A stretch of DNA of 37,471 bases, taken from Helicobacteraceae bacterium (GTDB taxonomy: Bacteria; Campylobacterota; Campylobacteria; Campylobacterales; SZUA-545). A program made the translations under genes and the position numbers. Below the pieces are notes generated by a model that did no database searches, was not told the DNA's origin, and saw only the letters and a program-made list of their open reading frames with translations. This document shows positions 1-8,496 of this stretch, piece by piece. The stretch is from the NCBI GenBank assembly GCA_031275395.1, contig JAISOU010000015.1:1-37471 (forward strand), given 5' to 3'. Position 1 is the first letter of the stretch; each line of letters opens with the position of its first letter.

Positions 1-110
1 CTTTCGCCGTTTGGCGCGCTAAACCCGATCGACAAAAGCCGCTTTTCATCGGCTAAAACAAATATCTCTCCGATTGGCGTTTGCAAAGAATCGTAAAACG
101 CGTTTGACAT
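1..110 (-). CDS. methylated-DNA--protein-cysteine methyltransferase-like, N-terminal fragment (runs off left edge)
   Basis: The minus strand starts with ATG at 108-110 and stays open to the window edge, giving 36 residues. They read MSNAFYDSLQTPIGEIFVLA, then a DEKRLLSIGF-like strand. A short beta strand, a 'TPIG' turn and a second strand is the usual opening of Ogt-type O6-alkylguanine-DNA alkyltransferases, which repair alkylated guanine by suicide transfer to a cysteine. The catalytic PCHR box would lie outside the window, so the assignment rests on the N-terminal pattern only. It is divergent from hisD. Confidence 0.45.
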   Translation of the reverse strand, partial: MSNAFYDSLQTPIGEIFVLADEKRLLSIGFSAPNGE

Positions 111-456
111 AGCCTATCCCTTTAACGACGCATTTTACGGCAAAAACCATTTGCGCCTAAACGAATAATTGTGTTGTAAATTACCCGCAAAGTGCTCGCT
201 TCGTAACGAAGTGGAGGAGCGCTAGGCGCAGAAAAAGCGCGCGTATTTTGTATTATGATAATCCGATCGCTTACTTGAATACTGTAAGTCTTGGTTTGGA
301 TTCCCGCGTTCCAACTATTCTATTCCTAACGGCGAGGCTTATAAAGGTATAGAGATTAACGGCGAAAACGAGCAATCTGCTAACAAACGAAAGAATACAA
401 GATTAGCGCCTAAAATACGATTTTTAGCTAAAATGGGCGTTTTCAAAGGGGAGTTT
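111..456. other. intergenic region upstream of hisD
   Basis: No convincing gene. An imperfect hairpin lies at 191-223, with a perfect core CTTCG (199-203) / CGAAG (207-211) around TAA. From 262 a frame stays open into hisD and reads IPNGEAYKGIEINGENE around 322-372, which looks protein-like. It has no start codon with a ribosome binding site, so it may be a decayed gene end. No clear sigma-70 promoter for hisD was found. Confidence 0.4.
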
Positions 457-1758
457 ATGCGGATTTTAGATACGGCAAGGGAAGATTTTAACGAGCGTTT
501 TAACCTCCTATTAAACCGCGCAAATACGGATATGAAAAATGTCGCGCAAACGACGCAAGCGATAATCGACGAGATAAAGTCCGGCGGCGATTTGGCTTTG
601 CTCGATCATATTGCGCGCTTTGATCGCTGGCGACCGAAAAGTATAGACGAGATCGTCGTTTCAGGCGACGCTTTTAGCGAGGCGTGGGAACAAACGCCGC
701 CCAATTTGCAAAACGCGCTAAAAAGCGCCTTCGATCGCATTAGGCGTTTTCACGAAAAGCAGGCGCAAAAAAGCTGGATTGACTTTAGCCCCGAAGGTTG
801 GCTTGGGCAAAAGATTACGCCCGTCGATCGCGCGGGATTATATATTCCGGGCGGCAAGGCGGCGTATCCGAGTAGCCTTTTGATGAACGCGATTCCCGCG
901 ATCGTGGCTGGAGCGGGCGAGATTGTCGTTTGTTCGCCCGCGCCTGATAACGCGATCAATTCGCTGACGCTTGCGGCTGCGCATTTGTGCGGGATTAAAC
1001 GGCTTTTCAAAGTAGGCGGCGCAAGCGCGATCGCCGCTATGGCTTACGGAACGCAAAGTATCCCAAAAGCCGACGTGATAACCGGCCCGGGAAATATCTT
1101 TGTCGCCGCCGCTAAAAAAGCGGTTTTCGGCGACGTTAATATCGATATGATCGCAGGTCCAAGCGAGATTGGCGTGATCGCCGATAGCTCCGCCGACGCG
1201 GAGATTATCGCGATCGATCTTCTAAGCCAAGCCGAACACGACGAGATGGCGTCTTGCGTTTTGATCACGCCCGATCGCGATCTGGCGGCGCGGACAAAAG
1301 CCGCCGTGATCGCGCAATTAAACGGGTTAAAACGCGTAGCGATCGCAAAAGAGTCGATCGAAAAACGCGGCGCGATCATCGTTACGAAAAGTTTAGACGA
1401 AGCGATCGATCTAATGAATCAAATAGCGCCCGAACATCTGGAGATTTTAACCGCCAATCCGCGCGAGCTTTTGGATCGAATTAAGCACGCGGGCGCGATC
1501 TTTTTAGGCAAATACACGCCCGAAGCGATTGGCGATTACGTTGCGGGACCCAACCACACGTTGCCCACAGGCGGCGCGGCGCGGTTTTTTAGCCCGCTCG
1601 GAGTCGAGAACTTTTTGAAAAAAAGCTCGATTATCGCTTTGAACAAAGACGGCTTTAACGATCTTGCCGCCGCGTGCGTCGATCTGGCAAACGCCGAAGG
1701 ATTAACGGCGCACGCTCTAAGCGTTCAAAAAAGAGTTGAAAAACTTAAAAACGCATAA
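457..1758 (+). CDS. hisD: histidinol dehydrogenase
   Basis: Catalyses the last two steps of histidine synthesis, NAD-dependent oxidation of L-histidinol to L-histidine; soluble, zinc-dependent. Family signatures are easy to read: VDRAGLYIPGG near residue 123, KVGGASAIAAMAYGT near 185, ITGPGN near 208, MIAGPSE near 231, LSQAEHD near 256 with the His and Glu of the metal and catalytic site, APEHLEI, and GPNHTLPTGGAARFFSPLGV near the end. I choose ATG 457 rather than the upstream in-frame ATG at 433. AAAGGGGAG ends a few bases before 457, nothing resembling a ribosome binding site precedes 433, and 433 residues is the normal family length. Other his genes are not adjacent, so histidine genes are scattered here. 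Confidence 0.96.
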   Translation: MRILDTAREDFNERFNLLLNRANTDMKNVAQTTQAIIDEIKSGGDLALLDHIARFDRWRPKSIDEIVVSGDAFSEAWEQTPPNLQNALKSAFDRIRRFHEKQAQKSWIDFSPEGWLGQKITPVDRAGLYIPGGKAAYPSSLLMNAIPAIVAGAGEIVVCSPAPDNAINSLTLAAAHLCGIKRLFKVGGASAIAAMAYGTQSIPKADVITGPGNIFVAAAKKAVFGDVNIDMIAGPSEIGVIADSSADAEIIAIDLLSQAEHDEMASCVLITPDRDLAARTKAAVIAQLNGLKRVAIAKESIEKRGAIIVTKSLDEAIDLMNQIAPEHLEILTANPRELLDRIKHAGAIFLGKYTPEAIGDYVAGPNHTLPTGGAARFFSPLGVENFLKKSSIIALNKDGFNDLAAACVDLANAEGLTAHALSVQKRVEKLKNA

Positions 1759-1760
1759 AA

Positions 1761-2273
1761 ATGAGCGTAAACGCAACGGAACAAAAATGGCTCTTGAAAC
1801 GTCGCGCAAAGCTGGCTTTAGCGGAGTCGCAGGAAAAACCGCCGTCAGTACCCGAGCAAAAACCGCCCTCTAAACGTAGCTTATCTCGCGCTATTATTTA
1901 TGGATTGACGCTTTGTCCGGTAATTTTTATAGTTGAAAAGCCGCCTATCGCGCTTTGCGTTATTTTGACGGGAGCTATTACATATTTTTATATAATGCGA
2001 ACGCGGTCTGAATATGGCGCGGCGATTGTGGTGGGCGCTCTAACAAGCGTCTTAGGTCTTGTAGTTCTTAGCGTTTCCTATTCATTTTTGACCTATTTCG
2101 GGATAACTCAAGACGCATGGAGCGTTAGAAGTTTTTCAGACGCAATTTTTATGAGCATACTTTATTCTGTGATATTTCTTATCACTTTTGGATTACGGGT
2201 CGCAATATATGCCGCAGTTATGGCGTGGCTACTTAAAGCCTATTTTGACGAAATGAATAAAAAACGGCTTTGA
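1761..2273 (+). CDS. small multi-pass membrane protein, unknown function
   Basis: Product of 170 residues that I do not recognise. The first ~40 residues are charged and Pro/Lys rich (KPPSVPEQKPPSKR) and probably cytoplasmic. Four hydrophobic stretches follow, at about 44-60, 63-80, 90-113 and 129-158, and a short basic tail EMNKKRL. The start lies two bases after the hisD stop, so the two genes are probably co-transcribed and may be translationally coupled. Nothing in the sequence links it to histidine synthesis. Confidence 0.7.
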   Translation: MSVNATEQKWLLKRRAKLALAESQEKPPSVPEQKPPSKRSLSRAIIYGLTLCPVIFIVEKPPIALCVILTGAITYFYIMRTRSEYGAAIVVGALTSVLGLVVLSVSYSFLTYFGITQDAWSVRSFSDAIFMSILYSVIFLITFGLRVAIYAAVMAWLLKAYFDEMNKKRL

Positions 2274-2286
2274 CGCGCTAAATAAT

Positions 2287-2308
2287 CCGCCTCTAAAAGC
2301 GGGTTTTT
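2287..2308. terminator. weak hairpin plus T-run between convergent genes
   Basis: CCGC (2287-2290) pairs with GCGG (2299-2302) across an 8-base loop and is followed by GTTTTTG. The stem is short. Its position after the hisD operon, facing a convergent minus-strand gene, fits an intrinsic terminator for the plus strand. Confidence 0.35.
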
Positions 2309-2334
2309 GCGTTTAATTTATCTATATTATTTTT

Positions 2335-3027
2335 TTAATATACTATTTTCCAGTACGGTTCAAATACGATCTCTTCAAATTTTGTTTTATGTATATCCAG
2401 ATCTTTTCCTCCTACGTATATTCCGTAGCTGGTCGTATCCTGAACGCTATTTATAAAATACCATTTTTTATTATCGTCTTTTTTTCCTTTGCCCCACCTT
2501 CTTTGATTATATACCATTCGTTTTGGATTAAACGCCTTTGATAATTCCGCTATCGCATCGTTTTGTATTTTTCCTATATCTTCCGCGATCGCTATTGTAA
2601 CCAACGTATCAAATTGACGCGGTTTATTATTCGTTTTGTCTTCGTTCCAAAAAGATAGATATATATCCGGCGATACGCTATTTTTTTCGCAAATAGTCCA
2701 TAGCGGCGTCCATAATTCAAAATTAACGAATAATCTTTTGTCGTTCTCTTTTAACGTCCATTTAATATGCGATTTTTTATCCCATCTTAATCTACCTAAT
2801 TTATGCTTTTTGTAATATTGCGCTTCTTCATTTTCCTTGATATATTCCAATACTCTAAGCCCCGTATCTTTCTTATTTGGAGATAGTTCGATAATTTTGT
2901 TAAATAGCGGTTCAAATACGTTAAACCATTGTTTTTCACGCCAGACTTCTTTTCCGCTATGATTTTCTCCAAAAATCATATAAAAATGATACATTCTATT
3001 CCAACTAATATTTTCTGGCAGTATCAT
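2335..3027 (-). CDS. orphan protein, unknown function (230 aa)
   Basis: I do not recognise a family. The product is soluble, lysine-rich and unusually rich in aromatic residues (many Trp, Tyr, Phe), with no signal peptide or membrane segment. Readable stretches are FELWTPLWTI, YLSFWNEDK, YNQRRWGKGKKDD and a C-terminal EPYWKIVY. The gene is clearly richer in A+T than hisD or argG on either side, and its codon choice is AT-leaning, which suggests horizontal acquisition. It is on the opposite strand to both neighbours. A 31-codon ORF ends 27 bases upstream on the same strand. Confidence 0.65.
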   Translation of the reverse strand: MILPENISWNRMYHFYMIFGENHSGKEVWREKQWFNVFEPLFNKIIELSPNKKDTGLRVLEYIKENEEAQYYKKHKLGRLRWDKKSHIKWTLKENDKRLFVNFELWTPLWTICEKNSVSPDIYLSFWNEDKTNNKPRQFDTLVTIAIAEDIGKIQNDAIAELSKAFNPKRMVYNQRRWGKGKKDDNKKWYFINSVQDTTSYGIYVGGKDLDIHKTKFEEIVFEPYWKIVY

Positions 3028-3054
3028 CGCAATACCCTTATATTTAGTATTTTT

Positions 3055-3150
3055 TCAAGCCGTCGATATTTTACTTTTGCCCCGTAGGGTAGCGGTCTGA
3101 ACGACGTAATCGATCTCGCTTTGATCGAGCGCGAAACCTTTGATCGTCAT
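3055..3150 (-). CDS. possible 31-aa ORF upstream of the orphan gene
   Basis: ATG at 3148-3150 to TGA at 3055-3057 encodes MTIKGFALDQSEIDYVVQTA followed by a basic tail, TLRGKSKI. The sequence is amphipathic and reads like the start of a real protein, so it may be a truncated N-terminus or a small gene of its own. No strong ribosome binding site precedes it. It lies in the same orientation as the AT-rich orphan gene and may share its transcript. Confidence 0.3.
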   Translation of the reverse strand: MTIKGFALDQSEIDYVVQTATLRGKSKISTA

Positions 3151-3192
3151 AATTTCTACTTAAATAATATTATAACGCAATTTGATATTTTT

Positions 3193-3221
3193 TTGATCTT
3201 TGAGCCTTCTTTGTGTAAAAT
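3193..3221 (+). promoter_or_regulatory. candidate sigma-70 promoter of argG
   Basis: TTGATC (3193-3198) and TAAAAT (3216-3221) are separated by 17 bases in an AT-rich stretch just upstream of argG (start 3249). Both boxes match the bacterial consensus at four or more positions. No arginine-repressor operator pattern was found. Confidence 0.4.
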
Positions 3222-3248
3222 CCGCGCAACTATATTTAAGGCTAGAAA

Positions 3249-4466
3249 ATGCAAAAACCGATCAAAAAAGTGGCGCTCGCCTATTCCGGCGGGCTTGATA
3301 CCTCCGTTATTCTTAAATGGCTTCAAACGCAATATCAATGCGAAGTCGTTACATTTACGGCGGATTTGGGGCAGGGCGAAGAGCTTGAACCCGCGAGAAG
3401 CAAAGCGATTAAACTCGGCGTAAAGCCTGAAAATATCTTTATAGAGGACTTGCGCGAGGAGTTTGTCCGCGATTTTGTCTTTCCTATGTTTCGCGCCAAC
3501 GCTCTCTACGAGGGCGAATATCTGCTTGGCACGTCGATCGCCCGCCCGCTTATCGCTAAAAAACAGATGGAGATTGCGGCGAAGGTAGGCGCGGACGCGG
3601 TTAGCCACGGCGCGACCGGCAAAGGCAACGATCAGGTGCGTTTCGAGCTTGGCTATCTAAGTTTCAATCCCGACATTGCCATTATCGCCCCTTGGCGCGA
3701 ATGGGATTTGAACTCCCGCGCCGCTTTACTGGATTTCGCGCAAAAACATAACATTCCGATCGAGAAAAAGAATACGGAAGAAAGCCCGTATAGTATGGAC
3801 GCGAATCTGTTGCATATCTCCTACGAAGGCAAAGGACTAGAAGATCCTTGGAACGCGCCCGACGAGGATATGTGGCGATTAACGGTTTCGCCTGAAAAAG
3901 CGCCTGATACGCCTGAAATTATCGAGATTGGCTTTGAAAAAGGCGACGCGGTTTCTGTGAACGGCAAAGCGCTTTCGCCCGCCGCGCTTCTTAAAACGCT
4001 AAACGAACTAGGCGGCAAACACGGGATCGGACGGCTGGATATTGTGGAAAACCGCTATGTGGGAATGAAATCGAGAGGTTGCTATGAAACGCCGGGCGGG
4101 ACTATTTTGCTGAAAGCCCGCCGCGCCATAGAGTCGATCGCGCTTGATCGCGGCGAGGCGCATACCAAAGACGAGTTAATGCCGCGTTACGCGGAGTTGA
4201 TCTACAACGGTTATTGGTGGTCGAACGAGCGCAAAATGTTGCAGGCGGCAATCGACTCGACGCAAGAAAACGTTACGGGCGTAGCAAAATTAAAGTTATA
4301 TAAAGGAAACGCGATCGTTATCGGACGCAAAGCCCCGCGATCTTTATTTAACGCCGCATATTCTACCTTTGAAAAAGACGAGGTTTATAACCAAAAAGAC
4401 GCAGCCGGTTTTATCCGCTTGAACGCCCTTCGCTTTATTATCGGCGGCAAAGCCAAAAAGCTATAA
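3249..4466 (+). CDS. argG: argininosuccinate synthase
   Basis: Joins citrulline and aspartate with ATP to make argininosuccinate, the penultimate step of arginine synthesis; cytoplasmic. The N-terminal PP-loop [10 protein letters not shown] is at residues 11-20. [30 protein letters not shown] and APWREW, which form the citrulline, aspartate and ATP pockets, follow in the usual order. At 405 residues the length is normal. ATG 3249 follows a TTAAGG element closely. The gene stands alone between an AT-rich orphan and the convergent RCC1 operon. Confidence 0.97.
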   Translation: MQKPIKKVALAYSGGLDTSVILKWLQTQYQCEVVTFTADLGQGEELEPARSKAIKLGVKPENIFIEDLREEFVRDFVFPMFRANALYEGEYLLGTSIARPLIAKKQMEIAAKVGADAVSHGATGKGNDQVRFELGYLSFNPDIAIIAPWREWDLNSRAALLDFAQKHNIPIEKKNTEESPYSMDANLLHISYEGKGLEDPWNAPDEDMWRLTVSPEKAPDTPEIIEIGFEKGDAVSVNGKALSPAALLKTLNELGGKHGIGRLDIVENRYVGMKSRGCYETPGGTILLKARRAIESIALDRGEAHTKDELMPRYAELIYNGYWWSNERKMLQAAIDSTQENVTGVAKLKLYKGNAIVIGRKAPRSLFNAAYSTFEKDEVYNQKDAAGFIRLNALRFIIGGKAKKL

Positions 4467-4474
4467 AGAGCGTA

Positions 4475-4492
4475 GCGCGGTTTTAACCGCGC
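4475..4492. terminator. GC-rich hairpin between argG and the convergent RCC1 gene
   Basis: GCGCGG (4475-4480) and CCGCGC (4487-4492) form a perfect stem around TTTTAA. It sits 8 bases after argG and 8 bases before the end of the opposing gene. There is no clear T-run on either side, so termination activity is inferred from position. Confidence 0.35.
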
Positions 4493-4499
4493 CCGGTGC

Positions 4500-7061
4500 C
4501 TACGGGGCGGCAATCCCCGTTACGTCGTAAGCGCTCCAGTCGTCCTGAAAAGTTTCGTCTTGGGGCGTTGCGGGTTCTAGCGAAAAAAACTCCGTTCGAT
4601 CAAGGGCGTCGTCAAGCCCGAGTTGCCCGTAATAGTTGTAACCGCTCGTCCATATTCTGCCGTTTGTATCCAATAAAATCGTATGCTTTTCGCCGCCGCC
4701 GATCGCCGCTATAACGCCGCCTTTGAAATTGGCGACTTTCGCAAACTTAGCCCTATCGAGGGTATCGCCAAGCCCAAGCTGACCTTTATCGTTCCACCCC
4801 GTCGCCCATATCGTCCCGTCGTCGCTTGCCGCGATAGAAAATCTCGCTCCCGCGCCGATCGCCGCGATCTTTTTACCCGCCAAGCCTAAAACCTGCGTAA
4901 ATCTTAAACGCCCCGTCCGATCGCCAAGCCCCAACTGCCCGTAATCGTTCGCGCCGCTCGTCCAAACGCCGCCTTCGTTATCCAGCGCGATCGAGTGAGC
5001 CTCTCCCGCGGCGATCGCTACGATAAATCTACCCTTAAAACTCGTTACCTCGGTAAAAGTCGTCCGATTATTCGTAGCGCCCAAGCCAAGCTGACCTTCG
5101 TCGTTCAGTCCGCTTGCCCAAACTCTACCCGCGTCGTCGATCGCAAAGCTGTGATATTTGCCCTCCGCCATAGCGACAATCGTTTTATTCTTTAGGTTTG
5201 GCGTTTCGCTAAACGCGGCGCGATTGTAAGAATCGCCTACGCCAAGCTGACCGCGATTGTTGCGCCCGCTCGCCCAAACTCTACCCGCGTCGTCGATCGC
5301 AAAGCTGTGATAGCCGCCCGCGCTAAGCGCCGAGATATTTTTGTCGCTTAAATCCTTGATTTCGACAAAGCCCGTTCTATTTTCCGCGTCGTTTAAGCCA
5401 AGCTGTTCGTAACCGTTAAAACCGCTCGCCCAAACCTTGCCGTTCGCGCCTAGCGCAATGGTATGCTGATCGCCCGCGCTAATCGCTACGATCGACTTAT
5501 CGCTTAGATCGGTTATCTCTACGAAGCCGCGTTGATTATCCGGATCGCTTAAACCAAGCTGTCCGTATTCGTTAAAGCCGCTCGCCCAAACTTTACCTTC
5601 GCTATCCAGCGCGATCGTGTGAGAGTCGCCTACGGCGATCGCGGTAAGATTCCTGTCGCTGATATTTGGCTGCGCGTCGTCGCGCGCAAACTGCTTCAAC
5701 GACCGATCCGCGTAATCGGCGTTAAGGCGAAGCGCGTCAGAAAAGGCGCTTAGAACGCCTCCCGTAGCTAATCCAAGTTGATTAAAGCGGTTTGAACCGT
5801 TTATCCAAACGCCGCCTTCGCTATCGATCGCTACGTTATGCCCGCCGCCCGAAACGATCGCTACGATATTACGATCGCCTATCAATTGCGTCGCCTGAAC
5901 GAGGCTGTCGCGATTGGTTTGGCTACCAAAATTACCCGCGCCCAACTGCCCGAAGTTATTTGCGCCGCTTGCCCATACCTTGCCTTCGTTATTCAGCGCG
6001 AGAATATGAGCGCCGCCAACCGCGATCGAAACGAACTTCCCGCCGCTAATGCGGGTAAAAGCGTCTCGATCGATCGTATCGCCCAAACCCAACTGCCCGT
6101 GTCGGTTGTAGCCGCTTGTCCAAATCCTGCCCGCGTCGTCCAGCGCGGCGCTGAAAATATCGCCCGCGCCGATCGCTACGATTTTGCCGTTGATCGGCGC
6201 TTTGACAAAGGAGTTTCGCAAACTCGCCGATCCGCTCGAAGCAAGCCCAAGCTGTCCGTAGTAGTTTCCGCCGCTCGTCCAAACGCCGCCTTCGTTATCC
6301 AGCGCGATCGAGTGGTAGCGCCCCGCTCCGATCGCTACGATTTTTTTATCCCCTAAATCGCTTACCTTTACAAACTCCGATTTGAGGCTGTTAGAGCCAA
6401 TTCCTAACTGCCCCAGCGAGTTTGCGCCGCTCGCCCATACGCCGCCCTCGCTATCCAAAGCCAGAACGTGGCTAGCGCCGCTTGCGATCGCTACGATATT
6501 CTTGTTTTTCAACGATAGAACTTTGGTAAATGCGACGCGATCGACTAAATCGCCCAAGCCTAACTGCCCCTGATCGTTAGCTCCGCTCGCCCACACGTCC
6601 CCTTCGCTATCGATCGCAAAAGATTGATCGTAGCCCGCGGCAATATCCGTTATCGCTTTATCGCTTGCGATCGAAGCGAGAGAAAAGGTATGCGAAACCT
6701 CTTGCGCGCTCGCGGTTTTTTTGCCGTTTAGACCTAGCTGACCGCGATCGTCGTTTCCGCTTGCCCAAATCCTGCCTTTGTCGTCAAGAATAAGCGTGTG
6801 TTTTTCGCCCAAAGCGAACTTTTTGATTACGTCGATTGGGGCGGCTTTGACGGGAGTTTCGTCGATCGCGCTAAGGTTTTCGTCGCTTTTGGTTTCAGGC
6901 GGACGCATTTCGCTTGCGTTCTGCTTTGGAGCGCTTTGTTTGTCGGGCGCAGTGGGCTTAATCTGCGCGCTTTGTTGAGCGCAACTTGCGAGCGCAAACG
7001 CTAGATAGATCGCGCCGAACAGACGAAGCGGATTAAACCGCGAAAAAAAATATGATTTCAT
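4500..7061 (-). CDS. RCC1-repeat lipoprotein, 14 repeats
   Basis: 853-residue protein with a lipoprotein signal: basic start, hydrophobic stretch to about residue 25, lipobox LASC with Cys27. A Lys/Pro/Gln-rich linker (to about residue 70) follows. Counting the repeat core [VI]W.[ST]G.N..GQLGLGD gives 14 copies, each preceded by a strand of the type AIAAG..H..ALD. RCC1 repeats form seven-bladed propellers, so 14 fits two complete propellers in tandem. Start ATG follows AAAGGGATAAA. The gene lies 33 bases downstream of a seven-repeat lipoprotein on the same strand, probably one operon. Expected location is the periplasm or outer-membrane surface; the ligand is unknown. Adjacent repeats are very similar at DNA level, so copy number could vary between strains. 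Confidence 0.85.
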   Translation of the reverse strand: MKSYFFSRFNPLRLFGAIYLAFALASCAQQSAQIKPTAPDKQSAPKQNASEMRPPETKSDENLSAIDETPVKAAPIDVIKKFALGEKHTLILDDKGRIWASGNDDRGQLGLNGKKTASAQEVSHTFSLASIASDKAITDIAAGYDQSFAIDSEGDVWASGANDQGQLGLGDLVDRVAFTKVLSLKNKNIVAIASGASHVLALDSEGGVWASGANSLGQLGIGSNSLKSEFVKVSDLGDKKIVAIGAGRYHSIALDNEGGVWTSGGNYYGQLGLASSGSASLRNSFVKAPINGKIVAIGAGDIFSAALDDAGRIWTSGYNRHGQLGLGDTIDRDAFTRISGGKFVSIAVGGAHILALNNEGKVWASGANNFGQLGAGNFGSQTNRDSLVQATQLIGDRNIVAIVSGGGHNVAIDSEGGVWINGSNRFNQLGLATGGVLSAFSDALRLNADYADRSLKQFARDDAQPNISDRNLTAIAVGDSHTIALDSEGKVWASGFNEYGQLGLSDPDNQRGFVEITDLSDKSIVAISAGDQHTIALGANGKVWASGFNGYEQLGLNDAENRTGFVEIKDLSDKNISALSAGGYHSFAIDDAGRVWASGRNNRGQLGVGDSYNRAAFSETPNLKNKTIVAMAEGKYHSFAIDDAGRVWASGLNDEGQLGLGATNNRTTFTEVTSFKGRFIVAIAAGEAHSIALDNEGGVWTSGANDYGQLGLGDRTGRLRFTQVLGLAGKKIAAIGAGARFSIAASDDGTIWATGWNDKGQLGLGDTLDRAKFAKVANFKGGVIAAIGGGEKHTILLDTNGRIWTSGYNYYGQLGLDDALDRTEFFSLEPATPQDETFQDDWSAYDVTGIAAP

Positions 7062-7094
7062 TTTATCCCTTTGCGTAATTTTATGATAGACGAC

Positions 7095-8312
7095 CTAATC
7101 CGTATAAAAATTGACCCTAGTAAATCGATAGCGATCGCGCTCGTCGCCCAAGCCTAGCTGCCCGTGAAAGTTAAAGCCCGTCGCAAAAAGCGAGCCGTCG
7201 CCGCACAGCGCAACCGAGTGATTATCCCTAGCCGCGATCGCCGCGTATCTTTCGCAGATCAAGGCGACTTGCGTCCATTCGTTATGCGCGGCGTAATCGC
7301 CAAGCCCAAGCTGACCTATCGCGTTACTGCCCGTCGCAAAAAGAGTATGATTTGCGTCGTTTTCCGCGCCGATCGCAAAGGAGTGGTAAGCGCCCAAATA
7401 TAAAGAGATAATCGATCTATGATCAAGACTTTTTATTTCGCTAAAAGTTTGTTGATAGCTAAGGTTTAACTCGCCTAACTGACCTATAAAATTAGCTCCG
7501 CTAACCCATATTTTACCGTCTATATTAAGCGCCGCGCTGTGATAATCTCCGGCTACGATCTTTGTTATATTTTTATCGTTAAGCTCGGCGATTTTAATAA
7601 AGCTGTTCCGATCGTTTCTATCGCCTAAACCCAACTGATAATGGTAGTTGTATCCCGTCGCCCAAACCGCGTTTGCCTCGTCAATAGCAAACGCGTGATC
7701 CCACCCGCAGGCAAAAGATACGATTTTAAGAGTTTCAAAACTATCGATTCGCGTAAATCTCGTATAGTGATTTGAACCCAATACGCCCGCCTGTCCTCTT
7801 AAATTATCGCCCGCGACCCAAAGCGAGCCTCTGTCGTCTAGCGCGATCGTATGATTGACTCCGGCGCATACCGATACGATCTTTGAGCCGCTAAAATCGG
7901 CGACTTTAACAAACCGATCGCGATCTTCCAAATCGCCCAAACCTAGCTGACCAAAGTTGTTATGCCCGCTTGCCCAAAGCGCCCCGCTATCGTCTAGCGC
8001 GATCGTATAAAAATAACCCGCCGCGACCTTAGTTATATTTATATCGTTTAATCCGCTCGCCCTAGTAAAAACGTTTCTATTATCGGTATCGCCAAGTCCC
8101 AACTGCCCGTATTTATTATATCCGGTCGTCCAGACCTTGTTATTATCGTCGATTACGATCGAGTGGCTCGCTCCTACGGCGACTTCTATAATGATTATTC
8201 GCTCTTTTTTATCGGCGTTAATCGGCGCGGGAGAGATCGCGCAAGCCGAAAGATAAATTGACGTAAAAACCGCCGCGCAAAAACGCGAAAATCTTAAAAA
8301 AATAAGAGACAT
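7095..8312 (-). CDS. RCC1-repeat lipoprotein, 7 repeats
   Basis: 405-residue exported lipoprotein. The signal MSLIFLRFSRFCAAVFTSIY is followed directly by the lipobox LSAC. I count seven RCC1 cores (VWTTGYNKYGQLGLGD type), which matches exactly one seven-bladed propeller. Repeat 3 (DNLRGQAGVLG) and repeat 5 (GQLGELN) are the most divergent. A longer reading from a TTG at 8351 is possible. However, a good -10 box TATAAT lies at 8332-8337, inside that extension, and AAAAGG precedes ATG 8312, so I choose 8312. It is the first gene of a two-gene RCC1 operon. Function is unknown; bacterial RCC1 proteins are usually surface or interaction proteins. Confidence 0.85.
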   Translation of the reverse strand: MSLIFLRFSRFCAAVFTSIYLSACAISPAPINADKKERIIIIEVAVGASHSIVIDDNNKVWTTGYNKYGQLGLGDTDNRNVFTRASGLNDINITKVAAGYFYTIALDDSGALWASGHNNFGQLGLGDLEDRDRFVKVADFSGSKIVSVCAGVNHTIALDDRGSLWVAGDNLRGQAGVLGSNHYTRFTRIDSFETLKIVSFACGWDHAFAIDEANAVWATGYNYHYQLGLGDRNDRNSFIKIAELNDKNITKIVAGDYHSAALNIDGKIWVSGANFIGQLGELNLSYQQTFSEIKSLDHRSIISLYLGAYHSFAIGAENDANHTLFATGSNAIGQLGLGDYAAHNEWTQVALICERYAAIAARDNHSVALCGDGSLFATGFNFHGQLGLGDERDRYRFTRVNFYTD

Positions 8313-8331
8313 TTTAGAAAACCTTTTGGCG

Positions 8332-8361
8332 ATTATACGCTTTTTAAGCAAAAAGTCTTAA
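8332..8361 (-). promoter_or_regulatory. candidate sigma-70 promoter of the RCC1 operon
   Basis: On the minus strand TTAAGA (8356-8361) and a perfect TATAAT (8332-8337) are separated by 18 bases. The start codon lies 19 bases beyond the -10 box, leaving a short leader that contains AAAAGG. Confidence 0.55.
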
Positions 8362-8463
8362 ATTACCCTTAAACGCCCGCCTTTGCTCGGGGTCGTTAAA
8401 ATCGCCAATCTTTCAAGAACCGATACTTCAAAATCCAAGAGTAGAATTATAGCTTTCGCTAAT

Positions 8464-8490
8464 CGCCCCTCCTTAAGCGCGGGAGAGGCG
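8464..8490 (-). terminator. 9-bp hairpin after the PhnD-like gene
   Basis: On the minus strand CGCCTCTCC (8490-8482) pairs with GGAGGGGCG (8472-8464), with one G-T pair and a 9-base loop. It begins a few bases after the last gene of the three-gene operon. No T-run follows, so it may be a transcript-end stabiliser rather than a classical terminator. Confidence 0.4.
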
Positions 8491-8496
8491 AAGCGG

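Noticed and set aside
4683-6978. Several open frames on the strand opposite the 14-repeat RCC1 gene
   Set aside because: They recur with the repeat period and mirror the RCC1 coding repeat; they start and stop without ribosome binding sites.
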